DNA from: Aquarana catesbeiana
Lineage: Eukaryota > Chordata > Amphibia > Anura > Ranidae
DNA length: 64,000 bases
Direction: 5' to 3'
Assembly: GCF_042186555.1 (NCBI RefSeq)
Contig: NC_133335.1
Span: 173,163,919-173,227,918, forward strand
Shown: piece after piece, positions 1 through 10,722 of the stretch
Layout of the letters: each line of letters opens with the position of its first letter
Numbering within the stretch: the first letter of the stretch is position 1
Position numbers and translations under genes: made by a program
Notes under the pieces: model-generated
Seen by the model: only the letters and a program-made list of their open reading frames with translations
The model's database searches: none
Told to the model about the DNA's origin: nothing

Positions 1-180
1 GCCCCTGTTAAACAGGGGCTGAAAAATTGTGCCTTAGGCACTGGTGGTGGCGCCCAGAACCAAAAATGTTCTTACAAGCTATCAGCGTGATGATTGAGGA
101 GGAAGAGGATAATTACTCAGGGATAGTCACTCAGCATCAGCATAGGCAGTCTTTGAAGGGATCTGAGATTTCAAAAAAAA

Positions 181-3100
181 TTATTCGGTTACATCAGCAT
201 CAGGTGCTTGGTAGCTGGTGGTGATCCAAGACTCATTCATTTTTATGAAGGTCAGCCGATCGACCGAGTCGGTGGACAGACGCACCCTGTGATCGGTTAC
301 CACGCCTCCAGCAGCACTGAATGTGCGTTCCGAAAGAACGCTGGATGCAGGACAGGCCAGTAGCTCAATTGCATACTGTGCAAGCTCTGGCCAGTGATCC
401 ATCCTCAAGACCCAGTAACCCAGAGGATTTTCGGTGGGAAAGGTGTCCAAGTCTGATCTTGCCCCTAGGTATTCCTGCACCATGTAAAACAGACGCTGGC
501 GATGGTTGCTGGAACCGATCATACCTTGGGGCTGCGGACCAAAAAATTGTCTGAACGCATCGGTCAGACGGCCACCTTCTCCACCGCTCCTTCTTTGACT
601 GACCGAAGCCTCAGCAACACGTTGTCCAGAAACAGGAGTTTGTAACCTCCCAGTCTCTGGGAACGCGTTGCACAGACCTTTCTGCAAGGCCTCCCGAAGA
701 TGTTTCATCCTCTGCTCCCTCTGCGATGGCAAGATAAGGTCCGCAACCTTACCCTTGTAACGTGGATCAAGGAGGGTTGCCAGCCAGTATTGGTCCTTCT
801 CCTTGATACCACGAATACGAGGATCCTTACGCAGGCTTTGCAGGATCAGGGAGGCCATGCAGCGTAGGTTTGCTGAGGCATTCGGTCCGGAGTCCTCTGG
901 GTCACTAAGAACGACATGGTCCGCAGCCACCTCCTCCCAGCCACGTACAAGTCCATGTGTTTCTTGGGACTGATCCCTTAAAGACTGCTGCTGATGCTGA
1001 GTGCCAGGCTCCACCTCCATACTGACACAATCTTCCTCCTCCTCCTCTTCCTCCTCGTCCTCTTCCTGTGTGATCGGCGGGCACGCAGGAACACTGTCTG
1101 GATAAAGGGGGCCTTGAGAGCTAAGGAAGTCCTCCTCTTCCTGCCTCTGTTCTGCCTCAAGTGCCCTGTCCATTATTCCACGCAGCGTGTGCTCCAACAG
1201 GTGGACAAGGGGGACAGTGTCACTGATGCATGCACTGTCACTGCTCACCATCCTCGTGGCCTCCTCGAATGGTGACAGGACAGTGCATGCATCCCTGATC
1301 ATGGCCCACTGGCGTGGGGAAAAAAAACCAAGCTCCCCTGACCCTGTCCTGGTGCCATAGTCGCACAGGTACTCATTGATGGCCCTCTGCTGCGTGTGCA
1401 GCCGCTGCAGCATGGCCAACGTTGAGTTCCACCTGGTGGGCATGTCACAGATTAGGCGGTTCTTGGGCAGGTTAAACTCCTTTTGGAGGTCCGTCAGCCG
1501 AGCACTGGCATTATATGACCGGCGGAAATGCACACAGACTTTCCTGGCCTGCCTCAGGACATCCTGTAAGCCCGGGTACCTGCCCAAGAACCGCTGCACC
1601 ACCAAGTTAAGGACGTGAGCCAAACAGGGCACATGGGTCATTTGTCCCTGTCGGAGGGCAGAGAGGAGGTTGGTGCCATTGTCGCAAACCACCATTCCTG
1701 CCTTAAGTTGGCGTGGCGTCAACCACCTCTGAACCTGCCCCTGCAGAGCTGACAGAACCTCTGCCCCAGTGTGGCTCCTGTCCCCCAAGCACACCAGCTC
1801 AAGCACCGCATGGCATCTTTTGGCCTGCGTACTTGCGTAGCCCCTTGAACGCCTACGGAGCACCGCTGGTTCCGAGGAAGAGGCCATGGAGGAAGAAGAA
1901 GAGGAGGGGGTGGAGGAGAGAGGTGTGTCACAATCAGCATTTTGGAGGCGTGGTGGCGGAACAACCTCCAACACTACTGCACCTTGTCCTGCATCCTTCC
2001 CAGCTGCCAGCAGAGTCACCCAATGCGCCGTGAAACTTAGGTAACGTCCCTGTCCATGCCTGCTGGACCATGAGTCAGCGGTAATATGCACCTTACCGCT
2101 GACCGCCCTGTCCAGCGAGGCATGGACATTGCCTTCCACATGCCGGTAGAGAGCCGGAATCGCCTTCCGTGAGAAAAAGTGGCGTTTGGGTACCTGCCAC
2201 TGAGGAACCGCACATTCCACAAACTCACGGAAGGGGGCAGAGTCTACCAACTGAAAAGGCAGCAGTTGAAGTGCTAGCAATTTTGCCAAGCTAGCATTCA
2301 ACCGCTGGGCATGTGGATGGCTGGGAGCAAACTTCTTTCGGCGGTGCAGCAGCTGTGGCAGGGAAATTTGCCTGGTACAATCTGACGTCGGTGTACCAAA
2401 AGCAGATTGCCCACAAGTACTTGGCTGTGACACACCTAATTCTACACCTTCATTCCTCTCACTGCAGGTCTCAGAGAGGACTGAAGGTCTAGTGGGGTTG
2501 GAAATCTCAGCTGATGAGGAGCAAGGAGAGATCCTCTTTGTTCTTTGGTGTGGGTCTTTTAGATACGCTTGCCAACGAACTGCATGGCAGGTCAACATAT
2601 GTCTGGTCAAGCATGTGGTACCCAAGCGGGAGATATTTTGGCCACGCGAGATACGCTTGAGACATATGTTGCAAATAGCAGCGGTGCGATCTGATGCACT
2701 CGTCTCAAAAAAGGCCCACACCAAAGAACTTTTTGAATAACGCGCAGAGACTGCAGCGCCCTGCACATGTGGAGCTTTGGGGTGTGATGCAGTCAATGTG
2801 CTGCCCTTAGGCTGGCCCCTGGAGGGCATCCTGCCTCGTTGGTGATGTGCTGCCGCCTCCTCCTCCTCCTCCTCCTCCTCCTCCTCTCTCCTATCAGGCA
2901 CCCACGTTGAGTCAGTGACCTCATCATCCCCTCCCTCCTCATCACTGGAGCAAACCTGGCAGTATGCTGCAGCAGGGGGAGCATGACTGCCAGATTGCTG
3001 TCCTTCTTGGGCACCCCCTCTGTCCGCGCTCATGTTACTGCCTTCATCGAGCTCAGTATCGTCATCAGAGCCTTCCAAACGCTGGGCATCCTCCTGGAGC

Positions 3101-3462
3101 ATGTACCCAACACTGTGGTCAAACAGTTCGAGGGAATCCTCATGAGGACATGGTGGAGCTAGGGAAGGAGTCACTGATGACATTGAGCTGAGGGAAGAGG
3201 CCGCTGCTTTGCCAGACAAAGCACCCTGGGCATGGGTGAGAGAGGATGAGGAGGATGAGGACGGCTTGGTCATCCACTCGACCAAGTCTTCCGCATGTTG
3301 CGGCTCAACATGGCCAGCTGCCGAAAAAAAGGCCAAGCGTGTCCCATGGCCACGTGCTGATGAGGATGCACCGTCTCCACGACCAGCACTAGACACAGAG
3401 CCTGCTTGCCCTCTCTTATTGGCTTGTGACTGTCTGCCTCTCCTTCTTGGCCTTCCAGACAT
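181..3462 (-). CDS. hAT-family transposase with BED zinc finger, intact
   Basis: This 1093-residue product is predicted to cut and re-insert the surrounding hAT element in the nucleus. The start MSGRP at 3462 is chosen over the Met 13 codons upstream because copy 2 begins at the same MSGRP. Visible parts: an acidic, Ser-rich N-terminus with a Glu run near residues 193-202; a BED-type zinc finger at about 245-292 (C-x2-C ... H-x4-H within ICNICLK and TRHMLTCH); a first catalytic-Asp block ITADSWSS; a second block MVVCDNGTN followed by CLAHVLNLVVQ; a Glu-rich insertion; and the C-terminal hAT dimerisation block with SSVLSERTFSAAGG. There is no stop or frameshift, unlike copy 2, so the protein may be functional. 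Asp/Asp/Glu roles are inferred from the family; the Glu is probably the one in SERTF. Which vertebrate hAT subgroup it belongs to was not resolved. Confidence 0.9.
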   Translation of the reverse strand: MSGRPRRRGRQSQANKRGQAGSVSSAGRGDGASSSARGHGTRLAFFSAAGHVEPQHAEDLVEWMTKPSSSSSSSLTHAQGALSGKAAASSLSSMSSVTPSLAPPCPHEDSLELFDHSVGYMLQEDAQRLEGSDDDTELDEGSNMSADRGGAQEGQQSGSHAPPAAAYCQVCSSDEEGGDDEVTDSTWVPDRREEEEEEEEEEAAAHHQRGRMPSRGQPKGSTLTASHPKAPHVQGAAVSARYSKSSLVWAFFETSASDRTAAICNICLKRISRGQNISRLGTTCLTRHMLTCHAVRWQAYLKDPHQRTKRISPCSSSAEISNPTRPSVLSETCSERNEGVELGVSQPSTCGQSAFGTPTSDCTRQISLPQLLHRRKKFAPSHPHAQRLNASLAKLLALQLLPFQLVDSAPFREFVECAVPQWQVPKRHFFSRKAIPALYRHVEGNVHASLDRAVSGKVHITADSWSSRHGQGRYLSFTAHWVTLLAAGKDAGQGAVVLEVVPPPRLQNADCDTPLSSTPSSSSSSMASSSEPAVLRRRSRGYASTQAKRCHAVLELVCLGDRSHTGAEVLSALQGQVQRWLTPRQLKAGMVVCDNGTNLLSALRQGQMTHVPCLAHVLNLVVQRFLGRYPGLQDVLRQARKVCVHFRRSYNASARLTDLQKEFNLPKNRLICDMPTRWNSTLAMLQRLHTQQRAINEYLCDYGTRTGSGELGFFSPRQWAMIRDACTVLSPFEEATRMVSSDSACISDTVPLVHLLEHTLRGIMDRALEAEQRQEEEDFLSSQGPLYPDSVPACPPITQEEDEEEEEEEEDCVSMEVEPGTQHQQQSLRDQSQETHGLVRGWEEVAADHVVLSDPEDSGPNASANLRCMASLILQSLRKDPRIRGIKEKDQYWLATLLDPRYKGKVADLILPSQREQRMKHLREALQKGLCNAFPETGRLQTPVSGQRVAEASVSQRRSGGEGGRLTDAFRQFFGPQPQGMIGSSNHRQRLFYMVQEYLGARSDLDTFPTENPLGYWVLRMDHWPELAQYAIELLACPASSVLSERTFSAAGGVVTDHRVRLSTDSVDRLTFIKMNESWITTSYQAPDADVTE

Positions 3463-3557
3463 ACTAATGGCCTGTAGCTGCACTAAGCTGGGATAGAACA
3501 CCTGTAATTTTCTTCAAGTAGCTTTATATACTGTAACCAGACAAGCCTGCCTGTCAG

Positions 3558-4345
3558 TAGGAAGATAACAGGAACGGATCTAGCTGAACACTGTGAGCAG
3601 GACGCACTGTACTAAATGTAAATAGTCTAGCTGCCTGACCGTGGTACTAATAGGATCAAACAGAACACCTGTAATTTTCTTCAGGTAGCTTTATATACTG
3701 TAACCAGACAAGCCTGCCTGTCAGTAGGAAGATAACAGGAACGGATCTAGCTGAACACTGTGAGCAGGACGCACTGCACTAAATGTAAATAGTCTAGAAG
3801 ATAACAGGAACGGATCTAGCTGAACACTGTGAGCAGGACGCACTGCACTAAATGTAAATAGTCTAGAAGATAACAGGAACGGATCTAGCTGAACACTGTG
3901 AGCAGGACGCACTGCACTAAATGTAAATAGTCTAGAAGATAACAGGAACGGATCTAGCTGAACACTGTGAGCAGGACGCACTGCACTAAATGTAAATAGT
4001 CTAGAAGATAACAGGAACGGATCTAGCTGAACACTGTGAGCAGGACGCACTGCACTAAATGTAAATAGTCTAGAAGATAACAGGAACGGATCTAGCTGAA
4101 CACTGTGAGCAGGACGCACTGCACTAAATGTAAATAGCAGGAACGGATCTAGCTGAACACTGTGAGCAGGACGCACTGCACTAAATGTAAATAGTCTAGA
4201 AGATAACAGGAACGGATCTAGCTGAACACTGTGAGCAGGACGCACTGCACTAAATGTAAATAGCAGGAACGGATCTAGCTGAACACTGTGAGCAGGACGC
4301 ACTGCATTAAATGTAAATAGTCTAGATAGAAGATAACAGGAACGG
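3558..4345. repeat. 69-bp tandem array in the leader of hAT copy 1
   Basis: About eleven copies of a unit containing cggatctagctgaacactg recur, most at an exact 69-bp spacing (units begin near 3797, 3866 and so on). Two units are shortened to about 57 bp and the first two copies (about 3575 and 3743) are separated by a longer spacer. Because 69 is divisible by three, a spurious 193-codon open frame runs through the array on the minus strand. The array lies between the promoter and the transposase ATG. Confidence 0.92.
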
Positions 4346-4547
4346 ATCTAGCTAAACTGAATACAGTGTATATATATATATGCAACACCTGGGATGCATA
4401 TATATACACAATACACTGTAAGTGCAGCTAACTGACTGACTGTTCTGCCTAATCTATCTAACTCAAATCAAATGACACTGTCTCTCTCTCTCTCTATCTC
4501 TCAGCACACCGGAACACACACTACACAGGGCCGCCGTGCAGGCGGCC

Positions 4548-4700
4548 TTATATAGTGTGGGGTGTGTACTAAATCCCCTGAGCCATAATTGGCCAAAGCC
4601 ACCCTGGCTTTGGCCAATTACAGCTCTCTCTACTGACAGCGCTGTGATTGGCCAAGCATGCGGGTCATAGTGCATGCTTGGCCAATCATCAGCCAGCAAT
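4548..4700 (-). promoter_or_regulatory. Predicted promoter of hAT copy 1 transposase
   Basis: On the minus strand a TATATAA box (4554-4548) is followed by a GC-rich stretch and a CT/GA microsatellite (about 4478-4500). Upstream, at 4577-4690, there are several ATTGG/CCAAT boxes set in palindromes such as ttggccaaagcc and ggctttggccaa. The same TATA and CCAAT arrangement is present at 32690-32852 in copy 2, so the order is conserved between copies. Promoter function is inferred. Confidence 0.55.
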
Positions 4701-4836
4701 GCACTGCGATGCCGCAGTGAATTATGGGCTGTGACGCGCCACACGAATTTAGCGCGAACGGCCCATAACGTTCGCAATTCGGCGAACGATCGAACAGCCG
4801 ATGTTCGAGTCGAACATGGGTTCGACTCGAACACGA

Positions 4837-4848
4837 AGCTCATCCCTA
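4837..4848. repeat. Terminal inverted repeat of hAT copy 1
   Basis: The sequence agctcatcccta is the inverse of tagggatgagct, the left terminus of copy 2 at 32554, and matches the right terminus of copy 2 at 41102-41113. It fixes the element boundary at 4848. Confidence 0.85.
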
Positions 4849-4989
4849 ATCAGGTGAAGCTCATTTCTTGAGGTACTAACAAGTCAGAAAAGTACAAATA
4901 ACCCCCAAATGACCGTAAGTAGCATGGGGAGGTTTTTAAATTGTAATTGTAAATGAACATTGTTTTTTTATTTTTTTTTACAACATTGT

Positions 4990-5685
4990 CATATTAACTG
5001 GTTATTTCTCTCACAGAGCATATGTTTACAACAAATTACACCCCAAAATACATTCTGCTACTCCTCCTGAGTATGGGGATACCACATGTGTGGGACTTTT
5101 ACACAGCCTGGCCACATACAAATGCCCGAAGTAGCACCATCAGGCGATCTACGAGCATAAATTGCACATCTCATTTCTCAACCACCTATTACACTTTTAA
5201 AGGCCTGGTGCACCAGGACAATGGAATTGCCCACAAAATGACCCCATTTTGGAAACAAACACCCCAACATATAATCTATGAGGCATAATGAGTCTTTTGA
5301 ACGGTTATTTTTTTCCAGAAGTTTTTGGAAAATGTGGAAAAAAAATTAAAACATTTATAAGATATTTCCAACACATAGCAAATACATAGCAAAAATGACA
5401 CCCCAAAATGCATTCTGCTACTCCTCCCGAGTATGGGGATACCACATGTGTGAGACTTTTACACAGCCTGGCCACATACAAAGGCCCAACATTGAAGTAG
5501 CACCATCAGGTGTTCTAGGAGCATAAATTGCACATCTCATTTCTCAACCACCTATTACATTTTTGAAGGCCCTGGAGCACCAGGACAATGGAATTGCCCA
5601 CTAAATGACCCAATTTTGGAGAGCAAACACCACAATGTATAATCTATGAGGCATAATGAGTCTTTTGAACGGTTTTGAATTTAGT
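4990..5685. repeat. About 360-bp tandem repeat, two copies
   Basis: The block containing cattctgctactcct starts near 5051 and recurs near 5411, and the following 270 bp match closely, including catctcatttctcaaccacc and gcataatgagtcttttgaac. This is a direct tandem duplication with a period of about 360 bp. Open frames through it are short and not recognised as a protein family. It could be the remnant of a larger satellite or the interior of an unidentified transposon. Confidence 0.8.
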
Positions 5686-6445
5686 GCTCTAAATTCAGTG
5701 AAACAGTGGGATTTTTCAAGATCTCTTAATTAGAGATGTCAATCTGTTTTTCCTGTCTCTCACCAAACATATATTTATAGGTGAGTTTTCTCGCAAATAG
5801 GTAAAAATCTTTAATAATATTAAATTTGATGGAGGAGGAATTGGGGCAAAAACTTAAGCCTAATTGTAACAGCTCTTTCTCAGTTTCATTTAAGGAATAA
5901 GGAGATAAATTAATAATTTCTCAATTTTGATGATCATAATTAGTTGATTGTATCGTTGCAGGTATCAAATCAGTAAGCGTAGGTACAGAGTCAACACTAG
6001 AAACAATTTCCTTAGCACTTTTAATGAACTGATCAATATGTCATTGTTTTTTATTACCCTTATTCTTTACCACCGCTCCTGCTGCAGCTGAACTTAATGG
6101 ACGTGACTGGGTCATAGTTTGTGCGCAACTAATAATTTGTGACCAAGTGTCCGATTGCATATTTGTGTTTACGACCAGGACAGATGTAGACATATTGGCA
6201 GAGTCACCCAGTGCCTTAATGCCCGAAAACATAGAAACTCCCTCATTAATTCAAGGGGTAGGTGGATGTTCTAAAGATTTACTTTCCAATGGTGTATTAG
6301 AATCATCTACTAACCGCTTTTTATCTGTGCCAGTTGGATACCCACCACCAGTCCGATATCTTTTTCTAGATGGGCTTGTAGTTATGTGGTTCAATCTATA
6401 TACACAGGATTTTATATGTAGGTGAACTATAGGGGCCAATTTCAT
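5680..6445 (-). pseudogene. Penelope-like element, decayed 5' coding part
   Basis: Translated on the minus strand with some stops, this stretch resembles the N-terminal part of PLE polyproteins. The key block reads LNETEKELLQLGLSFCPNSS and then KDFYLFARKLTYK, which matches the conserved 'E..LL..GL.F.P ... D...F.R.L' pattern that precedes the reverse transcriptase in PLEs; the PLE at 41.1-43.7 kb has the equivalent TTAEHLLLTKGLGFPPT. Upstream parts (about 6445-6041) encode a low-complexity, Ser/Lys-rich segment as expected for the variable N-terminus. The reverse transcriptase and GIY-YIG parts are absent here; the sequence ends at the tandem repeat to the left. Assignment rests on reading the translation by eye. 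Confidence 0.6.
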
Positions 6446-7320
6446 GCTTTTTTTCCTGTTTATAGCCCTTCTTGTTTTTTGTTTGTTGTGTCTGTGATGT
6501 TTGAGTTTATGCCAATGCTTTGGATTACACCAATATTGCTGTTATATATAAAATCAGCGTGTCGATAATATAAACAAATATCCAATGTATGAGTTATTTG
6601 ATATGACACTATCCAGACTTTAGGATCATGATCTATATTAGGTTATTGCATACTAAATAATGGCATTGAGCAAACAATTCTTTCTTTGAGACTGTTCTTC
6701 ATATCTGGTTGACATGTGGGGCATGCTGTACTGCCTGGACTTATGGATTTTCACTAATCATATCAACCTATAGATACCATGCTAGCCACTCTGTGTCTCA
6801 TTAGCCAGTTGCATTGATAGTCTCTGATCTTTTATTTCTTCTTTTTTCCTGTTTTTTTTCTATTTGATTCTTTATTTTTTATTTTTACTGATTAGTATTA
6901 TTTTTCGTTATTATTTATTTATATTTACTTTATTTTATTTTCATTCACATTTATTTTTCATATATTTTTTATATTTATTTTCACAGTTATCCTTTTTTTT
7001 TGTATTTTAATTTAATTTATTTCATTCTTTCATTTATTTTTCATTTATTTAATTTTGTTATTATTTAATCATTTATGTTTATTTATTTATTTAATTTTAA
7101 TTTTTCTTGTTTTTGTTTTCTGTGTGTGTCTCTGATGCAACTGGGCTGTCCTTTGTCCTAATAGTTGTCTGCGATCAGGCTAAGCTCTGGTCTGTGGGCT
7201 GTTATGCATCCGCTGCTATGTCTGTCCCTGTACTGATAGGGTGATGTAGGGTGGTGGATCCTCCCTCCTTTCCCCCCCTTCTCTTGTCACAGCCGTTCTA
7301 TTTACACTGGCTGCTCAGAG
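6446..7320. other. AT-rich intergenic stretch, no gene seen
   Basis: No open frame or RNA gene is supported. From about 6836 to 7118 the plus strand is nearly pure T/A low-complexity sequence. The region probably belongs to the 5' untranslated or terminal part of the minus-strand PLE at 5680-6445. Confidence 0.5.
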
Positions 7321-7470
7321 TCTAGTGACGTCAGGCGGTGGGCGTTTTGGCCGCTGTACGAATATGTGACGTTATTTGGTGGCGCCAGTGACGTGGCTTG
7401 TGACTCACGCCACATGCAGAGGAATCTGCTCATAGCCACAATCAACACGAGGGGCTATAAATAGCTCCTC
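7321..7470. promoter_or_regulatory. Promoter-like cluster: CRE, TGACG sites and TATA
   Basis: A perfect CRE palindrome TGACGTCA lies at 7325-7332, followed by further gtgacgt sites near 7367 and 7389, and a TATA-like ctataaatag near 7456 on the plus strand. The cluster is GC-rich compared with the AT-rich flank. It may be a promoter of an old retroelement. No downstream reading frame is visible before the Tc1 insertion at 7761. Confidence 0.35.
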
Positions 7471-7760
7471 GTGTGATACCCTCAGTGTGGTGGACGTGCT
7501 TTATGTGTTTGAGGGGGCAGACTGGACACAACTTCAGCTATGGTAAGCTTTGGCAGCTATATGGATATAGACACTTTTAGAGTTCTTTAGATGTAGCCTT
7601 TGATACTAACAGTCTGCTATTATCCTTTTCCCTTTCTCTTTCTTTCTTTTTTCTCTCTTCAGATGGCTTAGTTATTCTCCACAAACACCTACCAATTGCA
7701 GGTCAAGTTGTTCATTGCTTATGAAAATATGGCTCTGCTAAGCCAACAAATAGATACACA

Positions 7761-7976
7761 CAGTGGGGACGGAAAGTATTCCGACCCCCTTAAATTTTTC
7801 ACTCTTTGTTATATTGCAGTCATTTGCTAAAATCATTTAAGTTCATTTTTTTCCTCATTAATGTACACACAGCACCCCATATTGACAGAAAAACACAGAA
7901 TTGTTGACATTTTTGCAGATTTATTAAAAAAGAAAAACTGAAATATCACATGGTCCTAAGTATTCAGACCCTTTGT
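7761..7976. repeat. Tc1 left terminal inverted repeat
   Basis: This arm pairs with 9184-9399. Both contain the run aaatatcacatggtcctaag or its complement and the outer cagtggggacgg. Confidence 0.88.
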
Positions 7977-8150
7977 TGTGACACTCATATATTTAACTCA
8001 GGTGCTGTCCATTTCTTCTGATCATCCTTGAGATGGTTCTACACCTTCATTTGAGTCCAGCTGTGTTTGATTATACTGATTGGACTTGATTAGGAAAGTC
8101 ACACACCTGTCTATATAAGACCTTACAGCTCACAGTGCATGTCAGAGCAA

Positions 8151-9183
8151 ATGAGAATCATGAGGTCAAAGGAACTGCCTAAAAAGCTCAGAGACAGGAT
8201 TGTGGCAAGGCACAGATTTGGCCAAGGTTACAAAAAAAAAAATCTGCTGCACTTAAGGTTCCTAAGAGCACAGTGGCCTCCATAATCCTTAAATGGAAGA
8301 CGTTTGGGACGACCAGAACCCTTTGTAGAGCTGGCCGTCCGGCCAAACTGAGCTATCGGGGAGAAGAGCCATGGTGAGAGAGGTAAAGAAGAACCCAAAG
8401 ATCACTGTGGCAGAGCTCCAGAGATGCAGTCGGGAGATGGGAGAAAGTTGTAGAAAGTCAACCATCACTGCAGCCCTCCACCAGTCGGGGCTTTATGGAA
8501 GAGTGGCCCGACGGAAGCCTCTCCTCAGTGCAAGACACATGAAAGCCCACATGGAGTTTGCTAAAAAAAACACCTGAAGGACTCCAAGATGGTGAGAAAT
8601 AACATTCTCTGGTCTGATGAGACCAAGATAGAACTTTTTGGCCTTAATTCTAAGCGGTATGTGTGGAGAAAGCCAGGCACTGCTCATCACCTGTCCAATA
8701 CAGTCCCAACAGTGAAGCATGGTGGTGGCAGCATCATGCTGTGGGGGTGTTTTTCAGCTGCAGGGACAAGGAAAACTGGTTGCAATGGAGGGAAAGATGA
8801 ATGCGGCCAAGTACAGGGATATCCTGGACGAAAACCTTCTCCAGAGTGCTCAGGACCTCAGACTGGGCCGAAGGTTTACCTTCCAACAAGACAATGACCC
8901 TAAGCACACAGCTAAAATAACGAAGGAGTGGCTTCACAACAACTCTGTGACTGTTCTTGAATGGCCCAGCCAGAGCCCTGACTTAAACCCAATTGAGCAT
9001 CTCTGGAGAGACCTAAAAATGACTGTCCACCAACGTTTACCATCCAACCTGACAGAACTGGAGAGCATCTGCAAGGAGGAATGGCAGAGGATCCCCAAAT
9101 CCAGGTGTGAAAAACTTGTTGCATCTTTCCCAAAAAGACTCATGGCTGTATTAGATCAAAAGGGTGCTTCTACTAAATACTGA
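8151..9183 (+). pseudogene. Tc1 transposase, broken by three frameshifts
   Basis: The frame opens with MRIMRSKELPKKLRDRI and the product would bind the inverted repeats and catalyse cut-and-paste at TA sites. Recognisable pieces are a helix-turn-helix paired-like region (VREVKKNPKITVAELQR), the first catalytic Asp in WSDETKIELFG, the second in FQQDNDPKHTA and the third acidic position in SPDLNPIEHLW, that is a DD34E-type triad. Frame is lost at an A-run near 8229, at an A-run near 8565 and near 8767, so no full protein can be made. The C-terminal 150 codons are still open. The A-run slippage pattern is typical of neutral decay. Confidence 0.92.
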
Positions 9184-9399
9184 GCAAAGGGTCTGAATAC
9201 TTAGGACCATGTGATATTTCAGTTTTTCTTTTTTAATAAATCTGCAAAAATGTCAACAATTCTGTGTTTTTCTGGCAATATGGGGTGCTGTGTGTACATT
9301 AATGAGGAAAAAAATGAACTTAAATAATTTTAGCAAATGGCTGCAATATAACAAAGAGTGAAAAATTTAAGGGGGTCTGAATACTTTCCGTCCCCACTG
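9184..9399. repeat. Tc1 right terminal inverted repeat
   Basis: Complement of 7761-7976. It starts directly after the transposase stop codon. Confidence 0.88.
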
Positions 9400-9401
9400 T
9401 A

Positions 9402-10130
9402 TATTATATGAACACCACTACTATTGTTGAATGATAGCTTGCAAGGTTTGTGTCCATAACAACACCCCCCCCCCCCCCCACATCTCTCTTTTCTTTTTCC
9501 GGTATGTTTTTGGGCTTCTCCTTATCTACTTTGGAGGAATGCTAAAATACTAATTTATACTTGGAGTGATACTTTTGGCTAATGAGTATATCTATGTGGT
9601 TTGCATTTTTTATTTAAAATATCATTAGATCAAATACATGATAGTAATATTTATTGTTATGTAAATTATTCCAGCTTACCCCGGTTACGTATATTTGAAC
9701 ACTATATATGGTGTCGCTTGATGCTTAGTGGACTCCTCGTTGAACCCTGCTGACAAGGTAGTTGCATTTGTGCTATGCATGTTACCCAGATATGTTGATG
9801 TTTCATGTTTTATATGTTTTTTATATATGTGATTATTACACAACATCTTATTCATGTGTTTTATTTTAGATAGTGAGAGCCACTTTTTCCAACAACCCCT
9901 GCATGTGTCCTTACCAAGCAAAACAGCGAAACGCGTTGATGCACAGGGGCTCACTGTTGTTCATGTGGTGCAGATTTTCATTTGTTGCGCCATGTACTCT
10001 CGTCTATTATATGATATGTATTTTTAACTTTTTTCTTCTCTTTTGTTCTATTGCCTTATGAATTGTTATCAATAAAAAATATATTTTTATACTTTAACTC
10101 TCGTCCAAAAGTGCCTTTAAAGTCCGACCT
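9402..10130. mobile_element. PLE-type terminal sequence flanking the Tc1
   Basis: After a poly-C run (9464-9480) this AT-rich stretch carries a hammerhead-like motif at 9896-9949 and ends in tatcaataaaaaatatattt. With the decayed PLE coding part at 5680-6445 on the other side of the Tc1, it fits the terminal region of one old PLE into which the Tc1 jumped. No coding sequence is seen. The link between the two sides is inference. Confidence 0.4.
9896..9949 (+). ncRNA. Hammerhead-like motif a (decayed)
   Basis: Flanks CCCCTG and CAGGGG could form stem I. GCGAAACGCGTT carries the GAAA box and the ACGCGT palindrome of short stem-III hammerheads. The CTGATGA box is degraded to CTGCATG, so activity is unlikely. 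Confidence 0.4.
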
Positions 10131-10242
10131 TGGGGCAGTTACTGCCTTTTTCTCTCTCTTATCAATTCTGCCAGAATAGTACAAAGGCTGCCAATCACAC
10201 GCACAAACCCTTGCACACTAACAATACATGTTCGGTCTAGGA

Positions 10243-10714
10243 CAGCAGTCACCAACCAGTGGTCCGTGGACCATCGGAAATTTTTGGTGGTCCCCAGGGG
10301 TTCTGCTGCAAATTAACACTGTGGCAGATGTATACCGCTAAATACCCGATGTCTCCTCGGTAGGTCTAGCTCCTGTGAACTCAGAGGGAGGTGCTGGGAG
10401 TAGTGCAGAGAGTGGGTGGTGAAGAAGGAGGGGACTTCCAATGGCAGTGCTGATCACAGACTGTGGGAGAGAGCACATGGCTGGATAATGAGGTAAGATC
10501 CAATGGTGAGTCTGTGTAAGACAGCAGTATGATGCAGAGTGCAGGGGGGGGGGCAGAGAGCCAGAGTATTGTATGTATAAGTCAGCAGTGTAATCTAGGG
10601 GGAGGGAGGCAGAGCATTGTGTGTATAAGACATGTAAAATTCGCCTTAGTGGTCTGTGGGATTCAAAATTGTGAGTTTAGTGGTCCGTAAAGTCTGAAAG
10701 TTTGGCGTCCACTG
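10243..10714. mobile_element. hAT MITE with perfect 8-bp TSD
   Basis: The termini cagcagtcaccaacc and the inverse of cagtggacgccaaac are imperfect hAT-type inverted repeats. The flanks are the identical 8-mers gtctagga at 10235-10242 and 10715-10722. The 472-bp interior holds no reading frame, so it is non-autonomous. Confidence 0.85.
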
Positions 10715-10722
10715 GTCTAGGA

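Larger units (their letters stand above)
1..4848 (-). mobile_element. hAT DNA transposon, copy 1, cut by left window edge
   Basis: The right terminus ends in the inverted-repeat sequence agctcatcccta at 4837-4848, the same terminus that bounds a second copy at 32554-41113. Reading on the minus strand from that end come a subterminal CCAAT-rich palindromic zone, a TATA box, a CT-rich leader, a 69-bp tandem array, and then the transposase gene. The opposite terminus is missing: by comparison with copy 2 about 1.3 kb of element should lie left of the window. Positions 1-19 form a short hairpin that is also present after the gene in copy 2. hAT elements make 8-bp target duplications, but this copy can only show one side (4849-4856). 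Confidence 0.88.
7761..9399 (+). mobile_element. Tc1/mariner transposon with long inverted repeats
   Basis: The element begins cagtggggacggaaagta and ends with the inverse, tactttccgtccccactg, followed by TA at 9400-9401. The inverted repeats are about 216 bp (7761-7976 and 9184-9399). At 1639 bp it is the usual size for a Tc1-type element with one transposase gene. The left terminus is preceded by tacaca, so the TA duplication there is displaced by a small change. It sits inside older PLE-like sequence. Confidence 0.93.

Noticed and set aside
3721..4302. 193-codon minus-strand frame with a repeated HSVQLDPFLL unit
   Set aside because: It is produced by the 69-bp tandem repeat (23 codons per unit) and is interrupted by unit-length changes. 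No family motif.
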